64,000 bases of DNA, taken from contig CAJUOS010000005.1 of NCBI GenBank assembly GCA_910588075.1, positions 3,683-67,682 on the forward strand, in the 5' to 3' direction. This stretch comes from an uncultured Erysipelotrichaceae bacterium. Lineage in GTDB: Bacteria > Bacillota_I > Bacilli_A > Erysipelotrichales > Coprobacillaceae. Shown piece by piece: positions 1 through 8,365 of the stretch. The notes beneath the pieces are model-generated. The model was given only the letters and a program-made list of their open reading frames with translations. It was not told the origin of the DNA and ran no database searches. The translations under genes were made by a program, and so were the position numbers. Each line of letters starts with the position of its first letter. Within the stretch, counting starts at the first letter, position 1.

Positions 1-371
1 TGTGTCCCTACTTGAGAAATAATATTCTTTATACCATTATGTCCTCCTGCACTTCCACTTTCTCTTAAACGAAGTTTACCAGTAGGCATATCCAAATCAT
101 CATAAATAACCAATAGATCTTGGATATCTAACTTAAAAAATTTCATAACTTGAATTACTGATTCTCCAGATAAATTCATATAAGTCATTGGCTTTAATAA
201 AATGATATCCTCTCCTTTATACTTCAATTTAACATATTCTCCTTTAAATTTAGAATTAGAGATAGAAACATTCATTTCTTGAGCCAAACGCTCTATAACC
301 ATAAACCCAACATTATGTCTTGTTCTTTCATATTCTTTTCCTGGATTTCCTAACCCAACAATTAATTTCAT
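1..371 (-). CDS. pth: Peptidyl-tRNA hydrolase (partial, C-terminus outside window)
   Basis: Recycles peptidyl-tRNA released by stalled ribosomes by cleaving the ester bond between peptide and tRNA in the cytoplasm. The visible 123 codons begin MKLIVGLGNPGKEYERTRHN, carrying the family's GLGNPG start and the catalytic His in TRHNVGF, and continue with the conserved KPMTYMNLSG and YDDLDMPTGKLRLR blocks and the start of SGGHNG-like sequence (SAGGHNG). The family is usually about 185-195 residues, so roughly a third lies beyond position 1. It starts 8 bases after the end of the pullulanase gene on the same strand, so the two are probably co-transcribed. Identification is very secure; only the end is missing. 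Confidence 0.95.
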   Translation of the reverse strand, partial: MKLIVGLGNPGKEYERTRHNVGFMVIERLAQEMNVSISNSKFKGEYVKLKYKGEDIILLKPMTYMNLSGESVIQVMKFFKLDIQDLLVIYDDLDMPTGKLRLRESGSAGGHNGIKNIISQVGT

Positions 372-379
372 ATACTCTC

Positions 380-2470
380 CTATCTTGCAACAATAACAAA
401 GCTCACTCCTGATATTGTTACTTTTCCATCAATAATTTGATTATTTTCACTATGATAAATAATTTTATATTTATCTTCTATTTCTACATCAAAAGAATCT
501 GGTGAAGGATTTAAATATATAATAAAATCACTATATTCTCCTTCATCTTGATGTAATTGATACTTAATCATACGATGTTCTAAATTCTCCATAGATATAT
601 TCTCTCGCATGATTTCATAATCATTATATCTAAAACAAGGATTATTTTTCCTTAAACGAATCAAAAACTTAATCAGTTCCACTGTTTCAATTTCTTCATC
701 CCTGCGTTTCCAATCTAGTGCATTGACTTGATCACCTGCATTATAAGTATTTTCAAGACCATATTTTGTTCTAAAGAATTCTTGACCACTATGAATAAAT
801 GGTATTCCTTGAGATAAAATAACAGCAGCTAATGCTAATCTTAATCTTTTCTTCTTTATATCATCACTTTCATCATAATTAGAAATCTGTAATTTATCAT
901 ATGTTGTTGCATTATCATGACACTCTATATAATTAATAGATTGTGAAATATTATCAAACATTTCAAAATTACACATTGCTCTTATAGCATCATTTGTTTT
1001 ATAAGTATCTCCTGAAAAATATCCTTTTGATTCCATTTGATTTGTTCCTCTTAATGTATCTCTAAAGAAATCATTAAAAAAGCCAATATCAGGAACTTGT
1101 CTATTATTTTGAATTGTTGTACGCTTATCCTCATCTATTGCTGTCATCATATTCCAACCTTCTCCATATATCATAAAAGAAGGATCTACACTTTTACATT
1201 GTTGATTAATTAATTCTATTGTTTCTATATCAATAAGTCCCATAAGATCAAAGCGAAAACCATCAATTCCATACAAAAATTGCCATCTTTTACACATATC
1301 TAAAATATATTTTCTACACATTTTAGCTGTTGTATTGACATCATTCCCACACCATGAACCATTTGAAAGATTTCCATCAGCATATCTTCTAAAGAAATAA
1401 TGTGGAACTGTTTTTTCTAAAGCATTTTGATTTACATCATGCATATGATTATAAACAACATCTAAAACAACACGTATTCCTCTTGAATGTAATGCTTCAA
1501 TCATTTGTTTTGCTTCAGCAATACGTTTATACCCATCTTCTGAATCAGTAACATAACTCCCCTCAGTAACATTATATTGTGCTGGATCATATCCCCAATT
1601 ATATAATTCTAAGGGATTTCTTTCATCAACAGTTGCAAAATCATTAATAGGCATTAATTGTAAATGGGTGATACCTAAATGAGTAAGATAGTCTAATCCT
1701 GTTGAATATCCACAATCAGTTGATGTTCCTTCCTCAGTAAAAGCTAAAAACTTTCCTTTATTTTTCATTCCACTTGAATCTGCCATAGAGAAATCTCTTA
1801 CACTTGTTTCATATATGATTGCATCTGTTTTTTGTTTCATAGGAGGTAATTGATAACTTTGTATTTGGATCTTTTCTAAATCAACAACAATATTCGTTCT
1901 TCCATTAGATGAAGCTGCATATGCATATGGATCCATAGTAATTTCATAATTACCAGCATGTTTTACTAAATAAAAATATTGAGCATTTTCTAAATCACCA
2001 TCAACAACACAATGATATACACCTTTATCTCCTCTTTCCATTGAATATAGATGTTCCTTATGATCTTTAATTATTTTTAATATAATTCCTGTTGATAAAG
2101 GTGCCCATACTTTAAAAGTACATCTTTCTTTTGTGTAAGTACACCCTAAATCATTCCCATCATAATAATAAAAATCATCAAATTCTTTACACATAGATAA
2201 CTTAGAGAAATCTAAAAAACATGTTAAACCATATGCATCTATTATCTTATAAACTCTACCAATTTCAAATGTTGTATGTAAAGCATATTCTTGAAAATCA
2301 GAATTCGAACTATCTAAAGCATCACCTTGAAGCAAAACAATTTCTTCTGTCCATAAATCTTTTAAATAAAATTTACTACTAATTCCATTATAATAATTCT
2401 TTGAAAGATAAACACGAATTTCATTAAAACTCACTGCATAAGCTTTCATTCTGATTGCCGATTCTTCCAT
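380..2470 (-). CDS. pulA: Type I pullulanase (glycogen/starch debranching)
   Basis: Hydrolyses alpha-1,6 branch points in pullulan, glycogen or limit dextrins. The 696-residue protein has an N-terminal region, a CBM48-like domain (about 110-195, with KVWAPLS), and a GH13 catalytic domain. Visible signatures are YNWGYDP (290-296, the type I pullulanase hallmark), DVVYNH (337-342), GFRFDLMG (404-411, nucleophile D408), the acid/base Glu in GEGW (E437) and ECHDN (516-520). There is no signal peptide, so it probably acts inside the cell on stored glucan or imported maltodextrin. The ATG is preceded by AAAGGAG at good spacing. It precedes pth by 8 bases and lies near glgB-glgP. A minus-strand -10 candidate (TATACT) lies at 2531-2536, with a small hairpin in the leader at 2500-2521. 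Confidence 0.94.
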   Translation of the reverse strand: MEESAIRMKAYAVSFNEIRVYLSKNYYNGISSKFYLKDLWTEEIVLLQGDALDSSNSDFQEYALHTTFEIGRVYKIIDAYGLTCFLDFSKLSMCKEFDDFYYYDGNDLGCTYTKERCTFKVWAPLSTGIILKIIKDHKEHLYSMERGDKGVYHCVVDGDLENAQYFYLVKHAGNYEITMDPYAYAASSNGRTNIVVDLEKIQIQSYQLPPMKQKTDAIIYETSVRDFSMADSSGMKNKGKFLAFTEEGTSTDCGYSTGLDYLTHLGITHLQLMPINDFATVDERNPLELYNWGYDPAQYNVTEGSYVTDSEDGYKRIAEAKQMIEALHSRGIRVVLDVVYNHMHDVNQNALEKTVPHYFFRRYADGNLSNGSWCGNDVNTTAKMCRKYILDMCKRWQFLYGIDGFRFDLMGLIDIETIELINQQCKSVDPSFMIYGEGWNMMTAIDEDKRTTIQNNRQVPDIGFFNDFFRDTLRGTNQMESKGYFSGDTYKTNDAIRAMCNFEMFDNISQSINYIECHDNATTYDKLQISNYDESDDIKKKRLRLALAAVILSQGIPFIHSGQEFFRTKYGLENTYNAGDQVNALDWKRRDEEIETVELIKFLIRLRKNNPCFRYNDYEIMRENISMENLEHRMIKYQLHQDEGEYSDFIIYLNPSPDSFDVEIEDKYKIIYHSENNQIIDGKVTISGVSFVIVAR

Positions 2471-2821
2471 AACTGATCTCCTTTTTATAAACGCAAAATA
2501 AGAAAAGCCTTCACTTTTCTTGTCTCAAACAGTATAACATAAACTTTTTAAAAAAACTATCAAAGAGTGATGATATAACAAAAAAATAAGAATATAATAC
2601 CCCATAAAAAGTATATAATCTCATACTGTAAAACTTGAAAATCATTGAAAATATGATATTATAGAAATTGTAAAACTCCATTTATTTTACATTTTGATAT
2701 AAAATCACTCCAACACATTCATTTCTATTAAAAATCATTTATATTTCTCATTATAAATATTTTCAATAGAGATATGATTTTATTTTATGTATTTTAAACA
2801 ATAAACAAAGGAGAAAAATTT
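2471..2821. promoter_or_regulatory. Divergent pulA / EIIA control region
   Basis: The 351-base gap holds control elements for both neighbours and no convincing small gene. For the plus-strand EIIA gene there is an extended -10 (TG at 2654-2655, TATTAT at 2657-2662) with TTGAAA at 2636-2641, though the spacing of 15 is short. Two ACTCCA motifs follow at 2675-2680 and 2707-2712; the same hexamer recurs three times at the PTS permease promoter near 8.2 kb. For pulA on the minus strand, TATACT at 2531-2536 is a -10 candidate and a perfect 8-bp stem (2500-2507 with 2514-2521) lies in the leader. The EIIA ribosome binding site is AAAGGAG just before 2822. Function of the motifs is inference. Confidence 0.5.
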
Positions 2822-3310
2822 ATGGGATTATTTTCAAAATTTAAAAAAGAAGAAATAGAATATAGTGATACAGATATTGTTGCAATAGCTGATGCAACAC
2901 TTGTTCCAGTAAATGAAATTCAGGATTCTGTCTTTTCAAAGGAGCTTTTAGGTCAAACTATTGCTTTTGAACTTAATGACAACACAATTGTATCACCTTG
3001 TAATGGTGTATTAGAAATGATGTATCCAACAGGTCATGCGTTTGCTGTACGTAGAAAAGATGGAATGGGTATTCTTGTTCATGTTGGTATCAATACTGTT
3101 AACCTTAAAGGACAAGGATTTAAACTTTATGCCAAACAAGGAGAAGAAGTGAAAGCAGGTCAAAAACTATTACAAATAAAAAGAGAAAAAATAAAAGAAG
3201 CTGGATATGATTTAACGACTATGTTAATTATTAGTGAACCAATCAATAAGGATGATAAAGTAGAATTTTCTTGTATCAATACTGTTGAAAAAGGACAAGT
3301 TATTAATTAA
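2822..3310 (+). CDS. PTS glucose-type EIIA protein (free-standing)
   Basis: A 162-residue phosphocarrier of the PTS glucose-family EIIA domain (Crr type), which takes phosphate from HPr and passes it to an EIIB domain. The two active-site histidines are visible: H72 in PTGHAFAV and the phosphorylated H87 in LVHVGINTV, matching H75 and H90 of E. coli EIIA-Glc. As a single-domain protein it must serve a permease that lacks EIIA; the EIIBC protein encoded at 6280-7731 lacks this domain and is the obvious local candidate. It is transcribed alone, divergently from pulA, and ends in a strong terminator. Substrate specificity cannot be read from the sequence. In Bacillota free EIIA proteins can serve several permeases, so the partnership with the nearby permease is inference. 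Confidence 0.93.
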   Translation: MGLFSKFKKEEIEYSDTDIVAIADATLVPVNEIQDSVFSKELLGQTIAFELNDNTIVSPCNGVLEMMYPTGHAFAVRRKDGMGILVHVGINTVNLKGQGFKLYAKQGEEVKAGQKLLQIKREKIKEAGYDLTTMLIISEPINKDDKVEFSCINTVEKGQVIN

Positions 3311-3313
3311 AAG

Positions 3314-3349
3314 CCCTGTAAAGATGATTTTACAGGGTTTCTTTTTTTT
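3314..3349 (+). terminator. Rho-independent terminator of the EIIA gene
   Basis: A 9-bp perfect stem, CCCTGTAAA (3314-3322) with TTTACAGGG (3329-3337), a six-base loop, and a run of T residues to 3349. It overlaps the stop codon of the convergent hydrolase gene. Confidence 0.9.
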
Positions 3350-4418
3350 ATAATCTTTTTAAAATATTTGCTAAATCTAATAAAACTTCTTCTGCTTGAG
3401 GCAATACCCCAACTTTTTCCATAAAACCATGGTCACAACCAAGATATCTTAAAGAGCGAACTTCTACTCCAGCTTCTAATGCTCGTTTAACAAAGATATC
3501 TGAAAGTAAACGTAAATAGTCATATTCACCACAAACAACACTCATAGATGGCAACCAAGAGAGATCTTCACATGATAAAATAGAAACGATTGGTTCATTA
3601 TGAGATATACGTCCATGTAAGTATAAATCACCTACATTTCCACTAAAACGGATACGGTCAATTCTATTTTTAGCATAGATTTTATGCTCTTCAATAACAG
3701 GAAAAAGATCATCAGAATAAACGGCTTCATATTTTTGAAAATTCAAATCAAAAGCTGCATAAAATTCATATGCATAATGGATATGATGTAAATCCTTATC
3801 CAAAAATAGACAAGAGTTTGTAAGTCCTCCACCAGCACTATCACCACCAACCATAATCTTATGACGATTAACACCTAATTCATCAGCAGTTTCATAAACC
3901 CATTCAATAATCCCATGACAATCTTCAATCCCTGCAGGATATGGATTTTCTGGAGATAAACGATATTCAGGAAAAATAACCTTACATCCCGATTGTTCAC
4001 ATATAAAACGCATTGCCATTCTAAATTCAGCAATATCACCTGTCATATATCCTCCACCATGCAAATATATAAGAACAGGTCGTCCGTTTTCATAATTTTC
4101 TGGTGTAAATGTATAAACATCAATATAATGATCATGATTAATTTCTACAAGATCTTCATCTTCTTGAACATTTGTTGTAGTGATATCATGGCTAATTTTA
4201 TCTAAACGCACACGATTTCCATGTAACGAAAACTTAGCATGAGGATCTAAAGATTTAACATTCATTTTAATTTTAGTTGTTTCTATAACACGTGGATCTA
4301 CAACATGTTCTCTTTCATCATCTGGAACTGGCTTCATCATAATATCAATTCCATCAATATTTTTTATATAGGATTTTTGTTGAATCATATTAACCAAATT
4401 TTGATCATATTCTCGCAT
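3348..4418 (-). CDS. Alpha/beta hydrolase, hormone-sensitive-lipase-like esterase
   Basis: A 356-residue carboxylesterase-like protein of the abhydrolase_3 / HSL group. Visible are the oxyanion-hole motif HGGG (120-123 in YLHGGGYMTG), the nucleophile elbow GDSAG (S194), a late Asp in CGEYDYL and the His in GCDHGF, so the triad looks complete. No signal peptide, so probably cytoplasmic. I place the start at the ATG at 4418, directly behind AGGAGG; an in-frame start farther upstream would run into the preceding gene and has no ribosome binding site. It follows a second hydrolase gene by 31 bases and the RpiR gene beyond that, so it probably belongs to the sugar-PTS group. Candidate substrates are acyl esters, for example on acetylated sugars, but this is a guess. 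Confidence 0.85.
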   Translation of the reverse strand: MREYDQNLVNMIQQKSYIKNIDGIDIMMKPVPDDEREHVVDPRVIETTKIKMNVKSLDPHAKFSLHGNRVRLDKISHDITTTNVQEDEDLVEINHDHYIDVYTFTPENYENGRPVLIYLHGGGYMTGDIAEFRMAMRFICEQSGCKVIFPEYRLSPENPYPAGIEDCHGIIEWVYETADELGVNRHKIMVGGDSAGGGLTNSCLFLDKDLHHIHYAYEFYAAFDLNFQKYEAVYSDDLFPVIEEHKIYAKNRIDRIRFSGNVGDLYLHGRISHNEPIVSILSCEDLSWLPSMSVVCGEYDYLRLLSDIFVKRALEAGVEVRSLRYLGCDHGFMEKVGVLPQAEEVLLDLANILKRL

Positions 4419-4449
4419 ATTCTTCCTCCTTTCATTATTTGTTGTTATA

Positions 4450-5232
4450 TTATAAATATTCTTTAAGCCATAAGACAACTTTCTCTAAAAGCTCATAAAC
4501 TTTTGTATAATCGCCTGTTTTTGCATTAAATGTATGATTTGCTTCATCAATAACAAGCATATCAACATTTTGCATTTGGCATTTTTCAACAAAATCATAA
4601 CTAACATGAGGGTTAAGTGTAGGATCATTCGCCCCTACACATATTAAGATTGGATTTTTATATTTATAAATGGCGTCTGAATGAATCTGTAAATCTTCTA
4701 CAAATTTAGGAAACAATAATTCTGAACGTCCATCACTTGTCTGATAAATTGCATATCCTTGCTTTTCAATCTCTTTTTGATCTAATCCTTTCATCATCAA
4801 TTGACTAGGTTTTTCAACATTTACTGCTCCATTAAATGTTACTAAGCATTTTGAAGGTAAAGTAGAACTTAAAAAAGTAATTCTTCCACCCATACTATGA
4901 CCTAAAATACCAATATGATCACTTAATATATTTTCATTTGATTGAAGATATTCAAATGCTGTTTTTGCTTCTTTAATACATATTTCTGTACCATAGTGAA
5001 CTCGAGAATAACGATTTTCTCCCATACTACAAAAATCAATTCTAGCACTAGCAATACCAACCTCTGCAAACTTTTCTGCAGTTTTTCTAAAAAGATATCC
5101 ATCTCCTTCTTTGTATGACATAAAACCATGTAACAAAAGCATACATGGAAATGGTCCTTTATTATCAGGATAAGCTAAGACCATAGGAATATCATGATCA
5201 TCACAAGAAATAAAAATACGTTTTTCTAGCAT
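4450..5232 (-). CDS. Alpha/beta hydrolase (esterase/acyl-aminoacyl-peptidase-like)
   Basis: A 260-residue serine hydrolase of the alpha/beta fold. The sequence shows an HG oxyanion region (LLLHGFMSYKEGDG), the nucleophile elbow GHSMGG, the acidic residue in CVGANDPTLN and the catalytic His in DEANHTF. This layout resembles the cinnamoyl-esterase / dienelactone-hydrolase-like group. The ATG at 5232 sits six bases behind GAGGTG; a GTG three codons upstream overlaps that ribosome binding site and is unlikely. It lies between the RpiR regulator and a second, unrelated hydrolase on the same strand, so the three genes are probably one transcript. A feruloyl- or acetyl-esterase role linked to the PTS sugar is possible but unproven. 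Confidence 0.82.
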   Translation of the reverse strand: MLEKRIFISCDDHDIPMVLAYPDNKGPFPCMLLLHGFMSYKEGDGYLFRKTAEKFAEVGIASARIDFCSMGENRYSRVHYGTEICIKEAKTAFEYLQSNENILSDHIGILGHSMGGRITFLSSTLPSKCLVTFNGAVNVEKPSQLMMKGLDQKEIEKQGYAIYQTSDGRSELLFPKFVEDLQIHSDAIYKYKNPILICVGANDPTLNPHVSYDFVEKCQMQNVDMLVIDEANHTFNAKTGDYTKVYELLEKVVLWLKEYL

Positions 5233-5265
5233 ACTTATCACCTCTTTTCATACTTCTAAAAAAAA

Positions 5266-6138
5266 TTAATCTTCATCTTTTGTTTTTTCTGTGTCATTGT
5301 ATAAAGTTTTATGAAATAAGTCTGTTGATAGTGTTGTAACTCTTTGTATTTCATCTACTTTTTCTAAATTTCTTTGAGAATAAATTTTAAAAATTAATTC
5401 TAATATAAATTCTTGAATTATAATTCCTAAAGTTCCACCATAATAACTTTTATCTGTTAATGATAAAGGTGCATGGAATAAACTTACATCTCCTAATTTT
5501 GATAAAAAACTATGTGTACGTCCTGTAATTGTTACAATAGGACATTGATTTTTTTTAACAAACTTTGCTGCATGAATCATATCTGAATTATCACCACTTT
5601 GAGAAAAAGCAATAACCAACTCGTCTTTTTTAACTAAAGCAGATTTCATTGTCATCATATGAACATCTGTAATACCTTCACAAGATACTCCTGCCCTAAA
5701 GAAACGATAAGCAGCTACCTGAGCTGAATATCCTGAAGTTCCATTTCCAAAGAAATAAACATGAGAAGCAGTTTCAATCAATTTTGCAACTTTTTCAATA
5801 TCCTCTTTTGCATTTGCACGTATTGTATCTTTTAATAATTTATATACAAATTTTGCATATCCTTCAGCTGATTCATTATCCTCTTCACTCTTATCATTAA
5901 TTAAATTTTCCTGAATAATAGCTACTTTAAATTGAGCTAGATTTTCATAACCTAGTTTATAAATAAAGCGCATGATTGTTGCCTCACCAACATGTACCGT
6001 TTTGGACATTTGAGAAAGGGTCTTTGTATTCAAGATATCTAAGTGTTTTAAAATATAATCAGCCACTTTTTTCTCTGCTTTGGTTAAACTTGGATAAATT
6101 GATTTAATTTGGCTGCTTAAACTCATTGTTGTTGTCAT
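5266..6138 (-). CDS. RpiR/MurR-family transcriptional regulator (SIS domain)
   Basis: A 290-residue regulator with an N-terminal RpiR helix-turn-helix (residues about 1-80, with TLSQMSKTVHVGEATIMRF) and a C-terminal SIS sugar-phosphate-binding domain (about 115-250, with VYFFGNGTSGYSAQ and VIAFSQSGDNSDMI). Family members sense phosphosugars and control uptake or catabolic genes. It lies downstream of the PTS permease gene behind a terminator-like hairpin and probably has its own promoter: an extended -10, TGA-TATACT, occupies 6163-6171. The best guess is that it controls the neighbouring PTS genes and the two following hydrolases, perhaps via the ACTCCA repeats near 8.2 kb. The start has GGAGG at proper spacing. 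Confidence 0.9.
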   Translation of the reverse strand: MTTTMSLSSQIKSIYPSLTKAEKKVADYILKHLDILNTKTLSQMSKTVHVGEATIMRFIYKLGYENLAQFKVAIIQENLINDKSEEDNESAEGYAKFVYKLLKDTIRANAKEDIEKVAKLIETASHVYFFGNGTSGYSAQVAAYRFFRAGVSCEGITDVHMMTMKSALVKKDELVIAFSQSGDNSDMIHAAKFVKKNQCPIVTITGRTHSFLSKLGDVSLFHAPLSLTDKSYYGGTLGIIIQEFILELIFKIYSQRNLEKVDEIQRVTTLSTDLFHKTLYNDTEKTKDED

Positions 6139-6162
6139 AAAAGTACCTCCATATATAAATAA

Positions 6163-6171
6163 AGTATATCA
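6163..6171 (-). promoter_or_regulatory. Extended -10 upstream of the RpiR gene
   Basis: Read on the minus strand this is TGATATACT, an extended -10 about 25 bases upstream of the regulator's ATG, with only a weak -35 (TTAATT at the right distance). It would restart transcription after the terminator behind the permease gene. Confidence 0.45.
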
Positions 6172-6241
6172 TAACTTATGAACTAAATTAAGTAAATTGT
6201 CATATATTGAGGCTTTTATGATATGTTACTTACAAAAATAG

Positions 6242-6270
6242 GAAGGGCTTGAAGCAATGCTCCAACCCTT
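6242..6270 (-). terminator. Terminator behind the PTS permease gene
   Basis: An interrupted hairpin: AAGGG/CCCTT, then TTG/CAA and AGC/GCT, with a three-base loop. On the minus strand it is followed by CCTATTTTTG, a short T-rich run. It separates the permease from the RpiR gene. Confidence 0.6.
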
Positions 6271-6279
6271 TTTATCCAG

Positions 6280-7731
6280 CTAATCTTTTTTAAATAATTT
6301 CATTGTTGGAGGAGCAACAGACGCATCATCATCTTCGAGATATTCCCATTTTGTAAACATAACACCTACAAAAGTAATGACTGCAACAATGGCAATACCA
6401 ATCAAAGCTTTATATAAATTACCTGGATCTGACTCAGAGTAAAATAATGGTAAATTCGTTAAATAGTAAGCCCCATAAGCATATGCTTTTGTTCCTACAA
6501 TTCCGTTAAAAATAGCTAAAGCTGTTCCTGCAATGGTATTAACTATATAAAGAATAGGGACTTTATATAAGATTCCATACATCGTTGGTTCAGAAATTCC
6601 CCCAAATAATGCAGCGATTGCAGCTGGAATACCCACATTTCTTCCTTTAACACTCTTTGTTTTAATCGAGAACCATAAAGCAGTAAACCCAGGAACTGTT
6701 GTTCCAGAGAAGAACCACATATTAATAACATCATCATATCCCAAAGTTGAAAAGTTTGTTGTTGCAATTGGAATCAATGCCAAATGGAATCCTGGACAGA
6801 ATATACCAAATGTTGCTGAGAATAAGTAAATTGCAGGAACAGTTAACCAAGGAACATTCTCACGAACAAAATTAATTCCTGCTGCAATATAATCAGTAAT
6901 TAAGTATCCTAAAGGACCTGTTAATGATAGTGTAATGATTGACATAATAAAAATCAAACAAACTGGTTTTAAGAAATAACGGATTGTATTTGGGATAATT
7001 TTCTTTAATACTCCATCAACCTTACTCATAATCCAAACAGATAAAACAATTGGTAATGTAGAAGCATTATAAGCACATAAATAAACAGGTATTCCAAAAT
7101 AAGAAGTAAATCCTGAATTACTTCCTGCATTAACCAAATCTACCCAACCTGGATATAATAAAATACCAGCTAATAACATTGCCATTGGTGCTTCTACATT
7201 AAATTTTCTTGCAGATGTATATGCTACCATAATTGGCAAGAAATAAAATGGTGCCTGTGAAATATTATAAAGGATTGTATATGTTGATGTTGTTGCATCC
7301 AATCCAAAAAGAGTTGTTCCCAAAGTTAAAATCAATGAGAAAAAACCTGCAATAATTAATGTTGGAATTACAGGGGACATAATACCAGCCATTAATTGTA
7401 GAAAACTTAAGAATAATGTTACTGGAGTTTTTTTACTCAGATTAGGATCTAAGTTTTCATCAACAACTCCTCCTTTAACACCAGATTCTTCTTCAAAAGC
7501 CAAAAATAAATCTTCAATAATTTGACCAACAATAATTTGTGTTTCTTGTCCTGCAACTTCAACCCCAAGAACACCATCAATTTTTTTCAACTCTGCTTTG
7601 TTAGCTTTTTCTGAATCTTTAAGCTTTAAACGAAGTCGTGTTGCACAATGATTGACATTTGCTAAGTTTTCAGATCCACCAACATGGGAGAGTATGTCTT
7701 TTGACATTGCTTTATAATCTAATTTTGCCAT
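6280..7731 (-). CDS. PTS EIIBC permease (glucose/beta-glucoside superfamily)
   Basis: A 483-residue sugar permease that imports and phosphorylates a sugar. The N-terminal EIIB domain (about 1-85) carries the phosphorylated cysteine C29 in NHCATRLRLKL. The EIIC domain (about 105-465) has about ten hydrophobic segments and the family motif GGISEPTMYG near residue 380. There is no EIIA domain after the membrane part, unlike classic BglP, so a separate EIIA is needed; the free EIIA gene at 2822-3310 is the likely partner. The gene follows a small membrane-protein gene by 117 bases and lies upstream of an RpiR regulator. Family members take up sucrose, trehalose, beta-glucosides, maltose or MurNAc; I cannot choose among these from the sequence. 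Confidence 0.92.
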   Translation of the reverse strand: MAKLDYKAMSKDILSHVGGSENLANVNHCATRLRLKLKDSEKANKAELKKIDGVLGVEVAGQETQIIVGQIIEDLFLAFEEESGVKGGVVDENLDPNLSKKTPVTLFLSFLQLMAGIMSPVIPTLIIAGFFSLILTLGTTLFGLDATTSTYTILYNISQAPFYFLPIMVAYTSARKFNVEAPMAMLLAGILLYPGWVDLVNAGSNSGFTSYFGIPVYLCAYNASTLPIVLSVWIMSKVDGVLKKIIPNTIRYFLKPVCLIFIMSIITLSLTGPLGYLITDYIAAGINFVRENVPWLTVPAIYLFSATFGIFCPGFHLALIPIATTNFSTLGYDDVINMWFFSGTTVPGFTALWFSIKTKSVKGRNVGIPAAIAALFGGISEPTMYGILYKVPILYIVNTIAGTALAIFNGIVGTKAYAYGAYYLTNLPLFYSESDPGNLYKALIGIAIVAVITFVGVMFTKWEYLEDDDASVAPPTMKLFKKD

Positions 7732-7848
7732 ATTCTAATCTCCTTTCTATCATTAGATTCTATACTAAATTTGTACTGTCTTTCCCCAATAAATCAATAC
7801 AAATTATAGCCACTTCAAATGAATCTCTATTTTCCTATCATATTTTGT

Positions 7849-8112
7849 TTATTTTTTCTGCTTTTTATTTTGACGATCAATATATGATTGATAATAGCCA
7901 TCTAAAAAATATCCATAAGCCTTTGTTCCAATCATCATTAAAACAAAAATAATAGAAAATCCTAAAACCTCTATAAAGAGTAAAATATGAAATGATCTTT
8001 TTACAATAAAAAGATACACAAATAAAACACATAGAAAACTTAATACAAACCAAGTTATCATATCTTTTATTTTCATCTCATTTTTTAAAGCTCGTATTAA
8101 TTTACTTACCAT
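7849..8112 (-). CDS. Small membrane protein of unknown function upstream of PTS permease
   Basis: An 87-residue protein with two predicted membrane segments (about 18-37 and 41-62), a basic N-terminus (MVSKLIRALKNEMKIKD) and a very basic C-terminal tail ending in NKKQKK. I do not recognise the family. The ATG has AGGAG eight bases upstream, and a good promoter (TTTACA-17 nt-TAATAT) lies at 8178-8206, so it is very likely a real first gene of the PTS transcript. The positive-inside rule puts both ends in the cytoplasm. It could be a permease accessory subunit or an unrelated small membrane protein; the position directly ahead of the EIIBC gene is the only functional hint. Confidence 0.7.
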   Translation of the reverse strand: MVSKLIRALKNEMKIKDMITWFVLSFLCVLFVYLFIVKRSFHILLFIEVLGFSIIFVLMMIGTKAYGYFLDGYYQSYIDRQNKKQKK

Positions 8113-8153
8113 AACATCACTCCTATTTCAGTTTTACTCCTTTTATATTATTT

Positions 8154-8242
8154 ATTTTGAAATTTCACTCCATTTGTATATTAACATATGTTGGAGTAAA
8201 TGTAAATATACTTTATCTATTTTTGGAGTTTAATTTCAAAAT
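8154..8242. promoter_or_regulatory. Triple ACTCCA operator-like array on the PTS promoter
   Basis: ATTTTGAAATTTCACTCCA (8154-8172) is matched on the opposite strand by 8224-8242 at 17 of 19 positions, giving a long-range inverted repeat. A third copy of the core (TGGAGT, 8192-8197) lies between them. The arms bracket the minus-strand promoter: one core lies inside the spacer and another at about the transcription start. This arrangement fits a repressor that loops or blocks the promoter. The same ACTCCA core occurs twice before the EIIA gene (2675-2680 and 2707-2712). The regulator is unknown; the RpiR protein encoded downstream is the first candidate. Confidence 0.6.
8178..8206 (-). promoter_or_regulatory. 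Promoter of the PTS permease operon
   Basis: On the minus strand: TTTACA (8206-8201), a 17-base spacer, TAATAT (8183-8178). Spacing is ideal and both hexamers are close to the sigma-A consensus. It would give a start near 8171, about 60 bases before the small membrane-protein gene. Confidence 0.7.
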
Positions 8243-8278
8243 ATGAAAAAATATAAATAATTTTGTCATATTCATATC

Positions 8279-8306
8279 AAAAAAACTAGCACTTATTACT
8301 GCTAGT
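8279..8306 (-). terminator. Second terminator downstream of glgP
   Basis: A 7-bp stem, ACTAGCA (8285-8291) with TGCTAGT (8300-8306), eight-base loop, and seven A residues at 8279-8285 that read as T on the minus strand. It stands in tandem with another terminator at 8366-8406. Confidence 0.8.
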
Positions 8307-8365
8307 CAATTCAAATAATAGTATTATAATTATCTTATTTTTATATTTTAATATATATAATTCTA

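Noticed and set aside
2471..2821. Catabolite-responsive element (cre) upstream of pulA or EIIA
   Set aside because: No match close to the CcpA consensus (TGWAANCGNTNWCA) was found in this gap.
4419..4478. Longer N-terminus for the HSL-type hydrolase
   Set aside because: It would run into the upstream hydrolase gene; AGGAGG sits right before the ATG at 4418.
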